Source: DAOPZJ01 sp964587625
Lineage (GTDB): Bacteria > Bacillota > Clostridia > Oscillospirales > JAKOTC01
Direction of reading: 5' to 3'
Assembly (NCBI GenBank): GCA_964587625.1
Contig: CAZPLU010000023.1
Span: 1 to 36,758, forward strand
DNA: 36,758 bases
The notes below the pieces were generated by a model that saw only the letters and a program-made list of their open reading frames with translations, searched no databases and was not told the origin of the DNA. Position 1 is the first letter of the stretch; every line of letters begins with the position of its first letter. Below are positions 24,118 to 31,264 of the stretch, in pieces. The position numbers and the translations under genes are program-made.

Positions 24118-24306
24118 ATGAGAGCGACCATTGACAGGGAGGGCTGCATTTCGTGCGGACTGTGCGCCGAGATCTGCCCGAAGGTATTCCGGATGGCGGA
24201 GGACGGATTGGCGGAGGTCTATGCCGACCCGGTGCCGGAATCCGAGGAAAATGCGGCAATCGAGGCGCAGGAGAGCTGCCCGGTCTCGGTGATCAAGGTG
24301 GAATAG
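24118..24306 (+). CDS. Short ferredoxin
   Basis: A 62-residue ferredoxin with one [4Fe-4S] site: IDREGCISCGLCAEICPKVF gives C-x2-C-x2-C-x3-C-P, and ESCPVSVIKVE provides the C-terminal cysteine of the archaeal/clostridial one-cluster type. The start has AAAGGAGGAG upstream, an excellent site. It closes the hcp run 22 nt after hcp and is the obvious candidate for its electron donor, although PFOR-reduced ferredoxin elsewhere could serve as well. A strong terminator follows at 24425-24462. Confidence 0.92.
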   Translation: MRATIDREGCISCGLCAEICPKVFRMAEDGLAEVYADPVPESEENAAIEAQESCPVSVIKVE

Positions 24307-24372
24307 TCCGATGTACAATCGGAAAACGGTAGAATGACAATTCAAAACTTTTGTTAGGCGAGATATTCTTTG

Positions 24373-24936
24373 TCAATCGGAAAACCGAATGTATAAACCT
24401 AACATAACATAACGAATCGCATATAAAAGCGGCATGTGTAAAAACACGCCGCTTTTTGTTTTGTAGGGAAAACAGAACGGGCGGCCCGCATAAGCGGCTT
24501 CGGGGCGTTCGACGTCACGCCGCCGGACGTCGCCTTTGCGGTGGTGGAGAAAGTGCTGCTTTCCGGCGTTCAGGCGTTTTGAGAGGAAAGAAAACTTTTC
24601 GATACCGTTGATATGGGCGAAAATAAAGGGCTCAATACGATGTTGCGTTAATACCTTTTGTATATATTTTACCTCAGAATCCGAAAAGTAATTGGACGGC
24701 AACATCTATCCGGTCGTATGATTGACGACGAACGCGCCGTTGTTGGTGATGACAGGGGAAATGAGCTTAAGGGCGGCCGTAATTTTTTGCGATGAATAAA
24801 AGGAACGGGCGGTCGCGTAAGAAAAGATCATTCCTGTGTTGATCAGGTCGTTGAGGATTTTTGCCGTAAAATCGGACAGTTGCGCTTCGCTGTTGAGCAA
24901 GGTGCCGTCCAAATCCGAGAGATAAAGCGTTTTCAT
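24373..24936 (-). pseudogene. Broken Cof-type HAD phosphatase
   Basis: The N-terminus MKTLYLSDLDGTLLNSEAQL holds the HAD nucleophile motif DLDGT, and FSYATARSF motif II; PVITNNGAFVV is typical of Cof/YbiV-type sugar-phosphate phosphatases. After residue 76 (NHTTG) a TAG at 24708-24706 interrupts the frame. The same frame then continues with family-like sequence, NYFSDSEVKYIQKVLTQHRI, EPFIFAHINGIEKFSFL and HRKGDVRRRDVERPEAAYAG, so the stop lies within one former gene. It ends in non-homologous sequence across the terminator, and the C-terminal third with motifs III and IV (GD..ND) is missing. Intact proteins have about 260 residues. It lies 47 nt downstream of the methyltransferase gene. Confidence 0.8.
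24425..24462. terminator. Intrinsic terminator of the hcp run
   Basis: AAAAGCGGC then GTGT pairs with ACAC then GCCGCTTTT around an AAAA loop, followed by TTTTTGTTTT on the plus strand. The minus-strand reading also ends in T's, so it could stop the broken HAD gene too. Confidence 0.8.
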
Positions 24937-24983
24937 TTATTAGGCCACCCCTTCTCTTGATTCGGGGTTGAAAAATCTATTTC

Positions 24984-25733
24984 TCAATCTTTGACCGCCA
25001 GAGTCGCCCAGAAGGTCGGGACGCCGCGCTCGTGCAGGAAACCGGAGCCGTTGACGTCTTCATACAGGTCGCGCAGGGTGAAACCCGCTTTGAGCTGCCC
25101 GCGGATCTGTTCCTCGAGCGTGTGCGAAAACTGGACGCCGCTGTCGGATTTTTCAAGCGATTCCATCAGCGCCGGGTCTTTGAGCGGGTTGAACGGCAGA
25201 TAATATTTGACCTCTTTTTCGTCTTCGTCAAAGAGGTAATTGAAGCCGTTGTCCAGCCCCGCCATCAAAATGCCGCCCTTTTTGAGAATACGGTAACATT
25301 CGTTCCAGACCGGCCGGACATGCTCGATATAGCAATTCGAGACCGGGTGGAAAATGAGGTCAAAGCTCTCGTCGGTAAACGGCAGGGGCTTGGTCATGTC
25401 GGCTCGGACGGCGTTGATGGCATACCCCTCGCGCGCGGCCACCGTCAGTTCGTTGTCGATCTGCTTTTCGGAATAGTCGAGCACGGTGCAGTCGGCGCCG
25501 AGCGCGGCAAAAATCGGCATTTGCTGTCCGCCGCCCGAGGCCAGACCGAGCACCTTTTTGCCGGAGAGGTCGGGGTACCAGTCCTTGGGGACGGGTTTGG
25601 TGGGAGTCAAAACCATTTGCCAATCGCCGTTTTTGGCGGCGGCAAACTGTTCGCGGGTGATCGGGATGCCCCACTCCCAGCCGTTTTCGACCCACCGGTC
25701 GATGGTTTTGGAATTTTGTTCGGTGTAATTCAT
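24984..25733 (-). CDS. SAM-dependent class I methyltransferase
   Basis: A 249-residue Rossmann-fold methyltransferase. Seen: the SAM motif VLGLASGGGQQMPIFAALGA (61-80), the acidic loop VLDYSEKQI after strand 2, VRADMTKPLPFTDESFDLIF (motifs II-III) and NECYRILKKGGILMAGLDNG (post motif). The first 55 residues (NSKTIDRWVENGWEWGIPIT) are typical of a Firmicutes family of unknown substrate. A longer frame reaches 25871, but the homologous region and an AGGCAGG site support the ATG at 25733. The broken HAD gene is 47 nt downstream in the same direction. Confidence 0.87.
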   Translation of the reverse strand: MNYTEQNSKTIDRWVENGWEWGIPITREQFAAAKNGDWQMVLTPTKPVPKDWYPDLSGKKVLGLASGGGQQMPIFAALGADCTVLDYSEKQIDNELTVAAREGYAINAVRADMTKPLPFTDESFDLIFHPVSNCYIEHVRPVWNECYRILKKGGILMAGLDNGFNYLFDEDEKEVKYYLPFNPLKDPALMESLEKSDSGVQFSHTLEEQIRGQLKAGFTLRDLYEDVNGSGFLHERGVPTFWATLAVKD

Positions 25734-25860
25734 CGGTATTTTCCTGCCTTTTTTATTCGATGCCGTCCAAGATTTGCGCCGAAGGTGATACCGGCGGAGA
25801 AGTCCCAGACCTTTTCGCTCGATTGGTATTTTTCGATCCGACGGCTGTATTTGCGCTTGA

Positions 25861-26010
25861 TCAGAGAACAAGTGTTTCGAATTCGGCGTCGGTCAGTGGA
25901 ACTTCGTATCGGGTGAATGTCGGCAGCGTCCGGCCGCAGACGCGGAGATTATGTATAAATGTCAATCTTGTGACAAGCGGGCTTTTGGTTTTATCTACCG
26001 TTTTGATCAT
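25861..26010 (-). CDS. Possible 49-residue small protein or gene relic
   Basis: The minus strand from ATG at 26010 to TGA at 25861 reads MIKTVDKTKSPLVTRLTFIH, NLRVCGRTLPTFTRYEVPLT and DAEFETLVL. The composition is protein-like, unlike neighbouring frames. I do not recognise the family. The ribosome site is weak (GGATCGATGGT). It could be a tiny gene or the remaining end of a lost one; the rest of the interval 25734-26064 shows nothing. Confidence 0.3.
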   Translation of the reverse strand: MIKTVDKTKSPLVTRLTFIHNLRVCGRTLPTFTRYEVPLTDAEFETLVL

Positions 26011-26064
26011 ACCATCGATCCGGGCGGGGCATTGACCGCGGGGTGCCGGTTTCCGAGGCGCGGA

Positions 26065-26571
26065 TTAAGAATTTCGCGGCTTGTCAGCAGCGACTCGCTG
26101 CCCGCTGTACATGAAAATCAGGGAAAAAGCCGCGCCCATGACGGCGGTGTAGCCGGTTTTATAAAGCACATAGCCCCAGAGGGTGAAACGCGTGACACCG
26201 AAAATCCAAATGCCGAGGCAGGTGAGGCCGTAGAGCAGCGGGATCATGCCGACGCACAGCAGCCAGCCGTAACGGGCGGGCTTTTTAAACCCACGCCCCA
26301 TCCACGCTTGCAGTTTGGTCTTGGGTTCGAGCACGCCGTATAAATTCGCCTTTTTCAAATTGGCGTTGACCGACCAGGCGATCAGCCACGCGAAGATCAG
26401 CGCCGTGATTGCGATATCAATGATCAGATTGATGTAATTCTGCGGCATGGCGATGGTCTCGATCTGGTTGTTTTTGTTCAGGAAATAGGCGATGATCCCG
26501 TTCAGGATGCCGTTTACAAAAAACGAGATGATCGCCTGCACGGCCATATAGCGCTTTATTTGCTGCGTCAT
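26065..26571 (-). CDS. Four-helix integral membrane protein of unknown function
   Basis: A 168-residue protein with about four hydrophobic segments: near 10-30 (VQAIISFFVNGILNGIIAYFL), 45-68 (YINLIIDIAITALIFAWLIAW), 98-122 (YGWLLCVGMIPLLYGLTCLGIWIF) and 125-150 (LWGYVLYKTGYTAVMGAAFSLIF). A short basic tail ends it. No family is recognised. Its ATG overlaps the stop of the alpha-L-fucosidase gene in an ATGA, so it is translationally coupled to that enzyme. This hints at a part in the same sugar pathway, for example uptake or sensing, but the sequence itself does not show this. It is the last gene of the mutarotase-UroD-fucosidase run. Confidence 0.7.
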   Translation of the reverse strand: MTQQIKRYMAVQAIISFFVNGILNGIIAYFLNKNNQIETIAMPQNYINLIIDIAITALIFAWLIAWSVNANLKKANLYGVLEPKTKLQAWMGRGFKKPARYGWLLCVGMIPLLYGLTCLGIWIFGVTRFTLWGYVLYKTGYTAVMGAAFSLIFMYSGQRVAADKPRNS

Positions 26572-27692
26572 TGCGTTTGCCCTCCCAGTTCCGTTAAAAT
26601 TTTTTCCTGATACGCGGGGATGACACCGTTGGAGTCGGGGCCGACGTTGAGCAGTAGCCGGCCTTTTTTCGGGACGACCTCGGCGAGGATATTCCGCACT
26701 TCGGCGGCGGTGATATAGTCCTGCGGGCGGCTGAATCGGTTGTAGCCGAACGATTTGTCCATGCCGCGGCAGACCTCGAAATAGAGTTCGCTTTCCTGCC
26801 AGTCGGCGGTATATTCGAGGGTCCGGAAGTCGTAATATTTGGCGTCGAGCAATTTTCCGGGGTTTTCGCGCAGCAACTTTTTGGCCGCGCTGTTGACAAG
26901 CGCGCGCCCGACGGGATTGCGCAGATAATTCGGCCACTGCCCCCAGCGGTCGTTGACCACGCCCTCGGGAACGGCTTTGTAATAATAATCAAAAAGCTCC
27001 TCAAGGCGCGGATCGGTCGGGTAGCCGATGTCGCCCCAGAGCACGTCGGGTCGGTAGCGGTCGATAATTTCTTTCCAGTGGTTGAAACAATAATCGCAAT
27101 AGGTCTTGGAATTGTCGCTATGTAAAAACAGGTCGCCCGCGCTGTCGATGGGCTGTTTGGTGAACGTCCAGTCGAGCAGCGAGGAATAGTAGACGCCAAA
27201 GCGCATCCCGCGCTTGCGGCAGGCGGCGGCCAGGTTTCCGACATGGTCGAAGTCGAGGTGATAACCGGGCATCTTCGGGTTTTCGATCTTGGTGTCGAAC
27301 AGCACAAATCCGTCGTGGTGCTTGCTGACGACGACGACGTATTTCGCGCCCGCCAGCTTGAACAGCTCGGCCCAGTGTTCGGCATCGACGTTTTTGGCGG
27401 ATTGCTTGAATTCTTCGGCAAAAGCGGCATAGGGCTTGTCGCCGAAGTTTTTTTTATGATAGAGGCCGGCGGGACTGCCTTTGATCCGCACGCTGTTTTG
27501 GTACCAGTCGGCATAGGGGATGTTTTGAAACAGATACTCGGGCGGCTTTTCGCGCATCAGCTTGGCGTAGTCGTCGACGTCCACCGGCGCGAAGGCGGGG
27601 ACGCTCGACGGGCCCCAGTGGATGAAGATGCCGAAATCGGCCTCCTTGAACCACTGCGGGGGATTATGGCGATGGATGTTGACGGTCTCCAT
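26568..27692 (-). CDS. Alpha-L-fucosidase, GH29
   Basis: A 374-residue family 29 glycoside hydrolase that removes L-fucose from oligosaccharides with retention. The N-terminal catalytic barrel shows WFKEADFGIFIHWGPSSVPA (HWG, 25-27), the AGAKYVVVVSKHHDGFVLFDT strand (HHDGF, 125-129), and the nucleophile Asp221 in RPDVLWGDIGYP. The C-terminal part has GRLLLNVGPDSNGVIPAYQE. A separate C-terminal beta domain of longer family members is absent, so this is a short, cytoplasmic form without signal peptide. It follows the UroD-like gene by 21 nt and overlaps the membrane-protein gene by 4 nt. The mutarotase two genes upstream fits fucose or rhamnose metabolism. Aglycone and linkage are unknown. Confidence 0.92.
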   Translation of the reverse strand: METVNIHRHNPPQWFKEADFGIFIHWGPSSVPAFAPVDVDDYAKLMREKPPEYLFQNIPYADWYQNSVRIKGSPAGLYHKKNFGDKPYAAFAEEFKQSAKNVDAEHWAELFKLAGAKYVVVVSKHHDGFVLFDTKIENPKMPGYHLDFDHVGNLAAACRKRGMRFGVYYSSLLDWTFTKQPIDSAGDLFLHSDNSKTYCDYCFNHWKEIIDRYRPDVLWGDIGYPTDPRLEELFDYYYKAVPEGVVNDRWGQWPNYLRNPVGRALVNSAAKKLLRENPGKLLDAKYYDFRTLEYTADWQESELYFEVCRGMDKSFGYNRFSRPQDYITAAEVRNILAEVVPKKGRLLLNVGPDSNGVIPAYQEKILTELGGQTQ

Positions 27693-27713
27693 GGATAAGC
27701 CCTCCTATAAAAT

Positions 27714-28952
27714 TTATTTGCCGAAATCGCGCACCGCCCTGTACATCGCCATGATATTTTCGGGCGGGACCTCGGGCATGATGTTGTGCTCGGTGTTGAA
27801 CACATAGCCGCCGTCGGGCATAAAGATGTCGAGCATCCGGCTGACATAGTCGTAGACCTCGTCCGGCGTCGCGCGGTTCAAAACCCAGCGGGTGTTGCAA
27901 CCGCCGCCCCAGAACGTGATGTCGCGCCCGAATTCACGCTTGAGCTCGGCCGGATCCATGCCGCGCGCGGTGGTCTGGATGGGGTTCAAAATCTCGAAGC
28001 CCGCCTCGATCAGGTCGGACAGCAGCTCGCGCAAAGAGCCGCAGGAGTGCAGGTAGGTCTTCATCCCGCTGTGCTTTTTGACATAGTCGCAGAGCATAGC
28101 ATGGCGCGGCTTGAATAATTTGCGGTAAATCTCCGGAGGCATGAACGGGCCGTCGTTGGTGCCCAGATCGTCGCCGAACCGCACGATGTCGACCACGTCG
28201 CCGACCGCCGCGCAAATTTTTTCAAGCCCCGCCAGATGGCGCTCCATCAGCGCGTCGAGCAGGCGCTCGACCTCGTTTTGCTCCAGCATGAGGTCGGCCA
28301 AAAAATTGTCCATCCGGCGCAAGAACGTGCCCCACTCGAACAGGTTGCAGCCCGCGCCGAGCAAAATCGCCCGGTCTGAGGTCCGCCGCAGTTCGAGCGT
28401 TTTTTCGCGCAGCCGCTTGTAAAAATCGGGCTTGCCGGCGTTGTCCCAGGGGCTTGAGGCGAGTTTTTGCCAAAGCACCTTGTCCATGGCTTTGCAGAGG
28501 TCTTTGTAATCGGCGGGGTAGCCGTCGAGATAGGGGAAACAGGTCTGGTCGAAAAAAGTGCCGCTTGGCGGCATGCGGGCGATTTTGTCGCCGTCCTCGT
28601 CGAGCGCGACAAAGCCCTCGGCGGTTTTGATCGGATGAAACCACGCCGGGTATTGCGCCGTTGAACCGTCGGCAAGCGAGACATCGTACCAGTCGCCGTC
28701 CCCGGTGTTGAAGGCGCGTCCGGGGTCGACGACGTCGACGCCGATGCGGTCGAGCAGCCAGTCCTCGGGCTGGGCGAGCTGCTGCACGACGTCATAGACC
28801 CGCGTGTGTCCGCCCGTTACGCCGAGGTGGGCCTTGAGTTTGTTATAGGCGATTGCGGAAATGTTCGAGCTCGGGGTCGCGCCGAGGTCGAGCGGGACGC
28901 GGTCGGGCTCTTTGTGGCCGATCGAAGTTAAAATGCGTTCTCTTGATGTCAT
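27714..28952 (-). CDS. UroD-superfamily protein, copy 2 (deoxy-sugar cluster)
   Basis: A 412-residue UroD-like protein beginning MTSRERILTSIGHKEPDRVPLDLG, the standard start of this anaerobe family. It has WLLDRIGVDVVDPG, DDLGTNDGPFMPPEIYRKLFKPRH, the metal-site-like motif LHSCGS with H302-S303-C304-G305, GFEILNPIQTTARGMDPAELKREFG, TFWGGGCNTRWVL and the C-terminal GGYVFNTEHNIMPEVPPENIMAMY. The HxC is the zinc pair of MtaA-type methyltransferases, but the later Cys is not at its usual place. The protein may transfer methyl groups or act on a sugar derivative; neither is shown. It lies between the mutarotase (21 nt away) and the fucosidase (21 nt), so it is probably part of the same pathway. 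Confidence 0.85.
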   Translation of the reverse strand: MTSRERILTSIGHKEPDRVPLDLGATPSSNISAIAYNKLKAHLGVTGGHTRVYDVVQQLAQPEDWLLDRIGVDVVDPGRAFNTGDGDWYDVSLADGSTAQYPAWFHPIKTAEGFVALDEDGDKIARMPPSGTFFDQTCFPYLDGYPADYKDLCKAMDKVLWQKLASSPWDNAGKPDFYKRLREKTLELRRTSDRAILLGAGCNLFEWGTFLRRMDNFLADLMLEQNEVERLLDALMERHLAGLEKICAAVGDVVDIVRFGDDLGTNDGPFMPPEIYRKLFKPRHAMLCDYVKKHSGMKTYLHSCGSLRELLSDLIEAGFEILNPIQTTARGMDPAELKREFGRDITFWGGGCNTRWVLNRATPDEVYDYVSRMLDIFMPDGGYVFNTEHNIMPEVPPENIMAMYRAVRDFGK

Positions 28953-28973
28953 GGGTCGCCTTTCTCTAATGAT

Positions 28974-29297
28974 CTAGTCGAGGTGAAAGACCTCTTCGGC
29001 GGGGGCCCACCACTCGCCGGGTTGTGCCGTGTCAAGCGGCTTCTGGCAGGGGTCGGTGTGCTTCCACCACTCCCGCGTGACCGGGTCGGCGGCCATTTTT
29101 GCCATGTCGGCGGCGTAGTCGGTTCCGGTATATTCGTAATAGCTGAACAGCAGCCCGTCGCGGTAATAGATCGAATAGTTTTGGATATTGCACTTTTTTA
29201 GCATGGCCAGCACCTCCGGCCAAGCGTTTGCGTGCAGCCGCTTGTAATCCCCGAGCTTCTCCGGGCGGACGGCGATGACCGAGCCGTAACGTTTCAT
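28974..29297 (-). CDS. L-rhamnose/L-fucose mutarotase-type protein (RhaM family)
   Basis: A 107-residue ferredoxin-like alpha/beta barrel protein that interconverts alpha and beta anomers of 6-deoxy-sugars. Seen: MKRYGSVIAVRPEKLGDYKRLHANAWPEV with Tyr18 and His22, which correspond to the active-site residues of E. coli RhaM, and NYSIYYRDGLLFSYYEYTG plus WWKHTDPCQKPL. With an alpha-L-fucosidase in the same run, L-fucose is as likely as L-rhamnose as the substrate, so no gene name is given. The start has AAAGGGAGGCG upstream. It is the first gene after the promoter at 29358-29386. Confidence 0.88.
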   Translation of the reverse strand: MKRYGSVIAVRPEKLGDYKRLHANAWPEVLAMLKKCNIQNYSIYYRDGLLFSYYEYTGTDYAADMAKMAADPVTREWWKHTDPCQKPLDTAQPGEWWAPAEEVFHLD

Positions 29298-29328
29298 AAT
29301 ATGCGCCTCCCTTTATCGCAATGTTTTG

Positions 29329-29386
29329 AATTGAACCGAATCAATTGATCTGTCATCAGTTTAACATAAAACCGGTTGAAAGACAA
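29329..29386 (-). promoter_or_regulatory. Promoter and operator candidate of the deoxy-sugar run
   Basis: The minus strand shows TTGTCT (29381-29386), 17 bp, TAAACT (29358-29363). Just downstream of the expected start site lies an inverted repeat AATTGA-ACCGAA-TCAATT (29329-29346), placed as a repressor operator would be. The regulator is not in the window. Confidence 0.55.
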
Positions 29387-29396
29387 CGGGTTTACA

Positions 29397-29425
29397 AATG
29401 AAAAGAACCGCTGTTATGCGGTTCT
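29397..29425 (-). terminator. Terminator of UroD-like copy 3
   Basis: AGAACCGC (29404-29411) and GCGGTTCT (29418-29425) form an 8-bp stem with a 6-nt loop. On the minus strand it is followed by TTTTC after the stem, 9 bp beyond the stop codon. It separates this gene from the deoxy-sugar run. Confidence 0.75.
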
Positions 29426-29433
29426 CGAATGTT

Positions 29434-30486
29434 TTATTTATCATACCAATAGGTGCGGTATTTGCGGAACGCCTCGCAGACATAGGAGACCTGTTCGGGG
29501 CCGGTCGGCGGATAGACGCCGTAGATAAATTCGAGGCCGCCCTTTTCGGAGCCGAGCACCTTGACCTCCTCCTCGATCAATTCGAAGATCTCGGCGCGGG
29601 TGCCGCGCGGCGTGATCTTGACGCGGTCGAGATCGAGCCGGATGCAGACCTTGTCTTTGAGCGTCCTTTTCAAATTGTCGATGCCGTTGCACAAATCCTG
29701 CGGGTTGATGATATCCATGCCGACCTCGATCAGATCGTCCAAAATCGGGAGGATATAGCCGTCGCTGTGGATCGAGACGCGGACGTTATTTTGGCGGCAG
29801 GGCGCGATCAGCTTCCGGTAGGAGGGGAGGATGTATTTTCGGAACATGTCTTTGCTGACGACCATCGAGGTCTCCGCGCCCAGATCCTCGGGCATCTCCA
29901 TCAAATCCACGCCGGCGTCGCAGTAGTGCCGGGTGATTTTCAGGTTTTCGCGGTCGATGATGTCGATCAGCTCAAACAGTTTCGGCTCCTCCTCCGCCAT
30001 ATTGACCATCAGGTTTTCAAAGCCCATCAAATATTGCAGGCGCAGAAACAAAAAGCCGTGGACGAGCCCGCCCCGGGTGAGCAGCCCGTTTTGCTTCCGC
30101 TCGGCGATTTCTTTCAGTTCCGCGTGCCAGTCGCGTTTTCCGCCGCGGTCGAGCCAGACGTCGGAGTCGGGGGCTTTCCAAGCGGCAAATTTGCCCCAGT
30201 CGCCGAGCGGCGGGTCGATCACGCAGCCCTCGATGCCGTGCATTTTATAATGCCATTTGTAACCCCAGGCATCCCGCTCGGTGATGTCGCAGGCGCCGTC
30301 GCCGTATTCCGAATAGTCGGTCTCCCCGGGTTTGATATAGGGGAAATATTCGGGGAAGCGGGCGACCACGGCATCCATATCGCCCTTGTGCTCGATGCGC
30401 GATGCCATGTTGAGATAGACGGTCGCGGGCATATATTCGGGATAACCGAAATCGACCGTGCGCAGATAATTTTCTCTGTCTGTCAT
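29434..30486 (-). CDS. UroD-superfamily protein, copy 3
   Basis: A 350-residue UroD-like protein. The start MTDRENYLRTVDFGYPEYMPATVYLN is typical of a second subgroup. Other elements are WGYKWHYKMHGIEGCVIDPPLGDW, GVDLMEMPEDLGAETSMVVSKDMF, the site VSIHSDGY with H240-S241-D242-G243, VGMDIINPQDLCNGIDNLKRTL, and the C-terminal YPPTGPEQVSYVCEAFRKY. The Cys of the zinc-type HxC motif is replaced by Asp. The ATG at 30486 has GGGAG 5 nt upstream; a longer frame to 30558 starts inside the promoter. It has its own promoter and terminator, so it is monocistronic, beside but not within the mutarotase-fucosidase run. Substrate unknown. Confidence 0.84.
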   Translation of the reverse strand: MTDRENYLRTVDFGYPEYMPATVYLNMASRIEHKGDMDAVVARFPEYFPYIKPGETDYSEYGDGACDITERDAWGYKWHYKMHGIEGCVIDPPLGDWGKFAAWKAPDSDVWLDRGGKRDWHAELKEIAERKQNGLLTRGGLVHGFLFLRLQYLMGFENLMVNMAEEEPKLFELIDIIDRENLKITRHYCDAGVDLMEMPEDLGAETSMVVSKDMFRKYILPSYRKLIAPCRQNNVRVSIHSDGYILPILDDLIEVGMDIINPQDLCNGIDNLKRTLKDKVCIRLDLDRVKITPRGTRAEIFELIEEEVKVLGSEKGGLEFIYGVYPPTGPEQVSYVCEAFRKYRTYWYDK

Positions 30487-30529
30487 AAAAACTCCCGGGG
30501 CGTTGATTTTGATAAAAAAGCCGGAATTG

Positions 30530-30558
30530 ATTGTAGTATAAAAAGCCGGGGAAGTCAA
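30530..30558 (-). promoter_or_regulatory. Promoter of UroD-like copy 3
   Basis: The minus strand carries TTGACT (30553-30558) and TACAAT (30530-30535) with a 17-bp spacer, 43 bp before the start codon. Confidence 0.75.
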
Positions 30559-30628
30559 TGCGCTTTACACCGATATTTATTCCGATTTCGAATCACAAAG
30601 AATAATACAATATCAAAACCAAGTCGGC

Positions 30629-31051
30629 TCACGGTTTGGGTTTCGGCTTTTTCAAGTAACGGCTGTTCGGGGCGCTGCAGCGTGAACAAACGGGTCGGTG
30701 GACGTTGATCAACTCCCCGCAGCCGGGACAGCTCCATGTTTTTTGCGCTTCGGCGATAAATCCTTTTAACCCGAGCCGCTCGATCCTTTGGAAGTTTTCA
30801 AATAAACTCTCGCCGTAATTGGACGAATAGCGTTTTTCGAGGGCTTTCAGGCGCTTGCAAGGGTATTTGAAACAAGCGTTGCAAAGTTTTGCCGCGTCGC
30901 CGTTCTTTTCCGGGCAGTTGACGATGACGCACCGGGTGCAGGACAAGGGTTTATCGCCCTCAGCGGTGCAGCCCGGGCAGCGGTTCTTTTCCCGTTGAAA
31001 CGCCGAGCAGAGATCGCAGATCAAGCCGCAGGGCGCGATGATGACGGACAT
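30629..31051 (-). CDS. Cysteine-rich DUF3795-family protein
   Basis: A 140-residue protein. The DUF3795 signature is clear: IAPCGLICDLCSAFQREKNRCPGCTAEGD, CTRCVIVNCPEKNG, LCNACFKYPCKRLKALEKRY and a following helix (FENFQRIERLGLKGFIAEAQ). A C-terminal zinc ribbon SCPGCGELINVHRPVCSRCSAPN is added. The function of the family is unknown; multiple Cys pairs suggest metal binding. A longer frame reaches 31141, but the ATG at 31051 has AGGAGGGG upstream and starts the conserved region. An extended -10 (TG-n-TATGAT, 31079-31084) lies 28 bp upstream. No link to its neighbours is evident. Confidence 0.85.
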   Translation of the reverse strand: MSVIIAPCGLICDLCSAFQREKNRCPGCTAEGDKPLSCTRCVIVNCPEKNGDAAKLCNACFKYPCKRLKALEKRYSSNYGESLFENFQRIERLGLKGFIAEAQKTWSCPGCGELINVHRPVCSRCSAPNSRYLKKPKPKP

Positions 31052-31186
31052 TTTTAACCCCTCCTTCGATTTTCCCGTATCATACCATAAATTTATAAAA
31101 CAAATTTCATCCGTCGTCTTTGAATGGGCATAATAACGCATATCGACGCATTGATTGATAAAAAAAGGCGGGTGCGGGTGTTTTAA

Positions 31187-31264
31187 ATGGAATCATTCAG
31201 CAGAATCCCAAACCATATCGGGATTATCCCGGACGGCAACCGGAGATGGGCGCGGGGGCGGGAA
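31187..31264 (+). pseudogene. Truncated 5' fragment of a cis-prenyltransferase gene
   Basis: The first 22 codons, MESFSRIPNHIGIIPDGNRR then WA, nearly equal the start of the complete gene at 35144 (MEAFRRIPKHIGIIPDGNRRWA). About 90 percent of the bases match over 66 bp by eye. After that the similarity stops and the sequence runs straight into the end of the membrane-protein gene at 31265. The upstream sequences of the two copies are not alike. It is therefore a gene fragment left by a rearrangement, not a functional enzyme. Confidence 0.8.

Noticed and set aside
24706..24708. TAG in the HAD gene read as pyrrolysine
   Set aside because: HAD phosphatases are not known to use pyrrolysine, the gene is truncated as well, and no methylamine methyltransferase or pyl gene is in the window.
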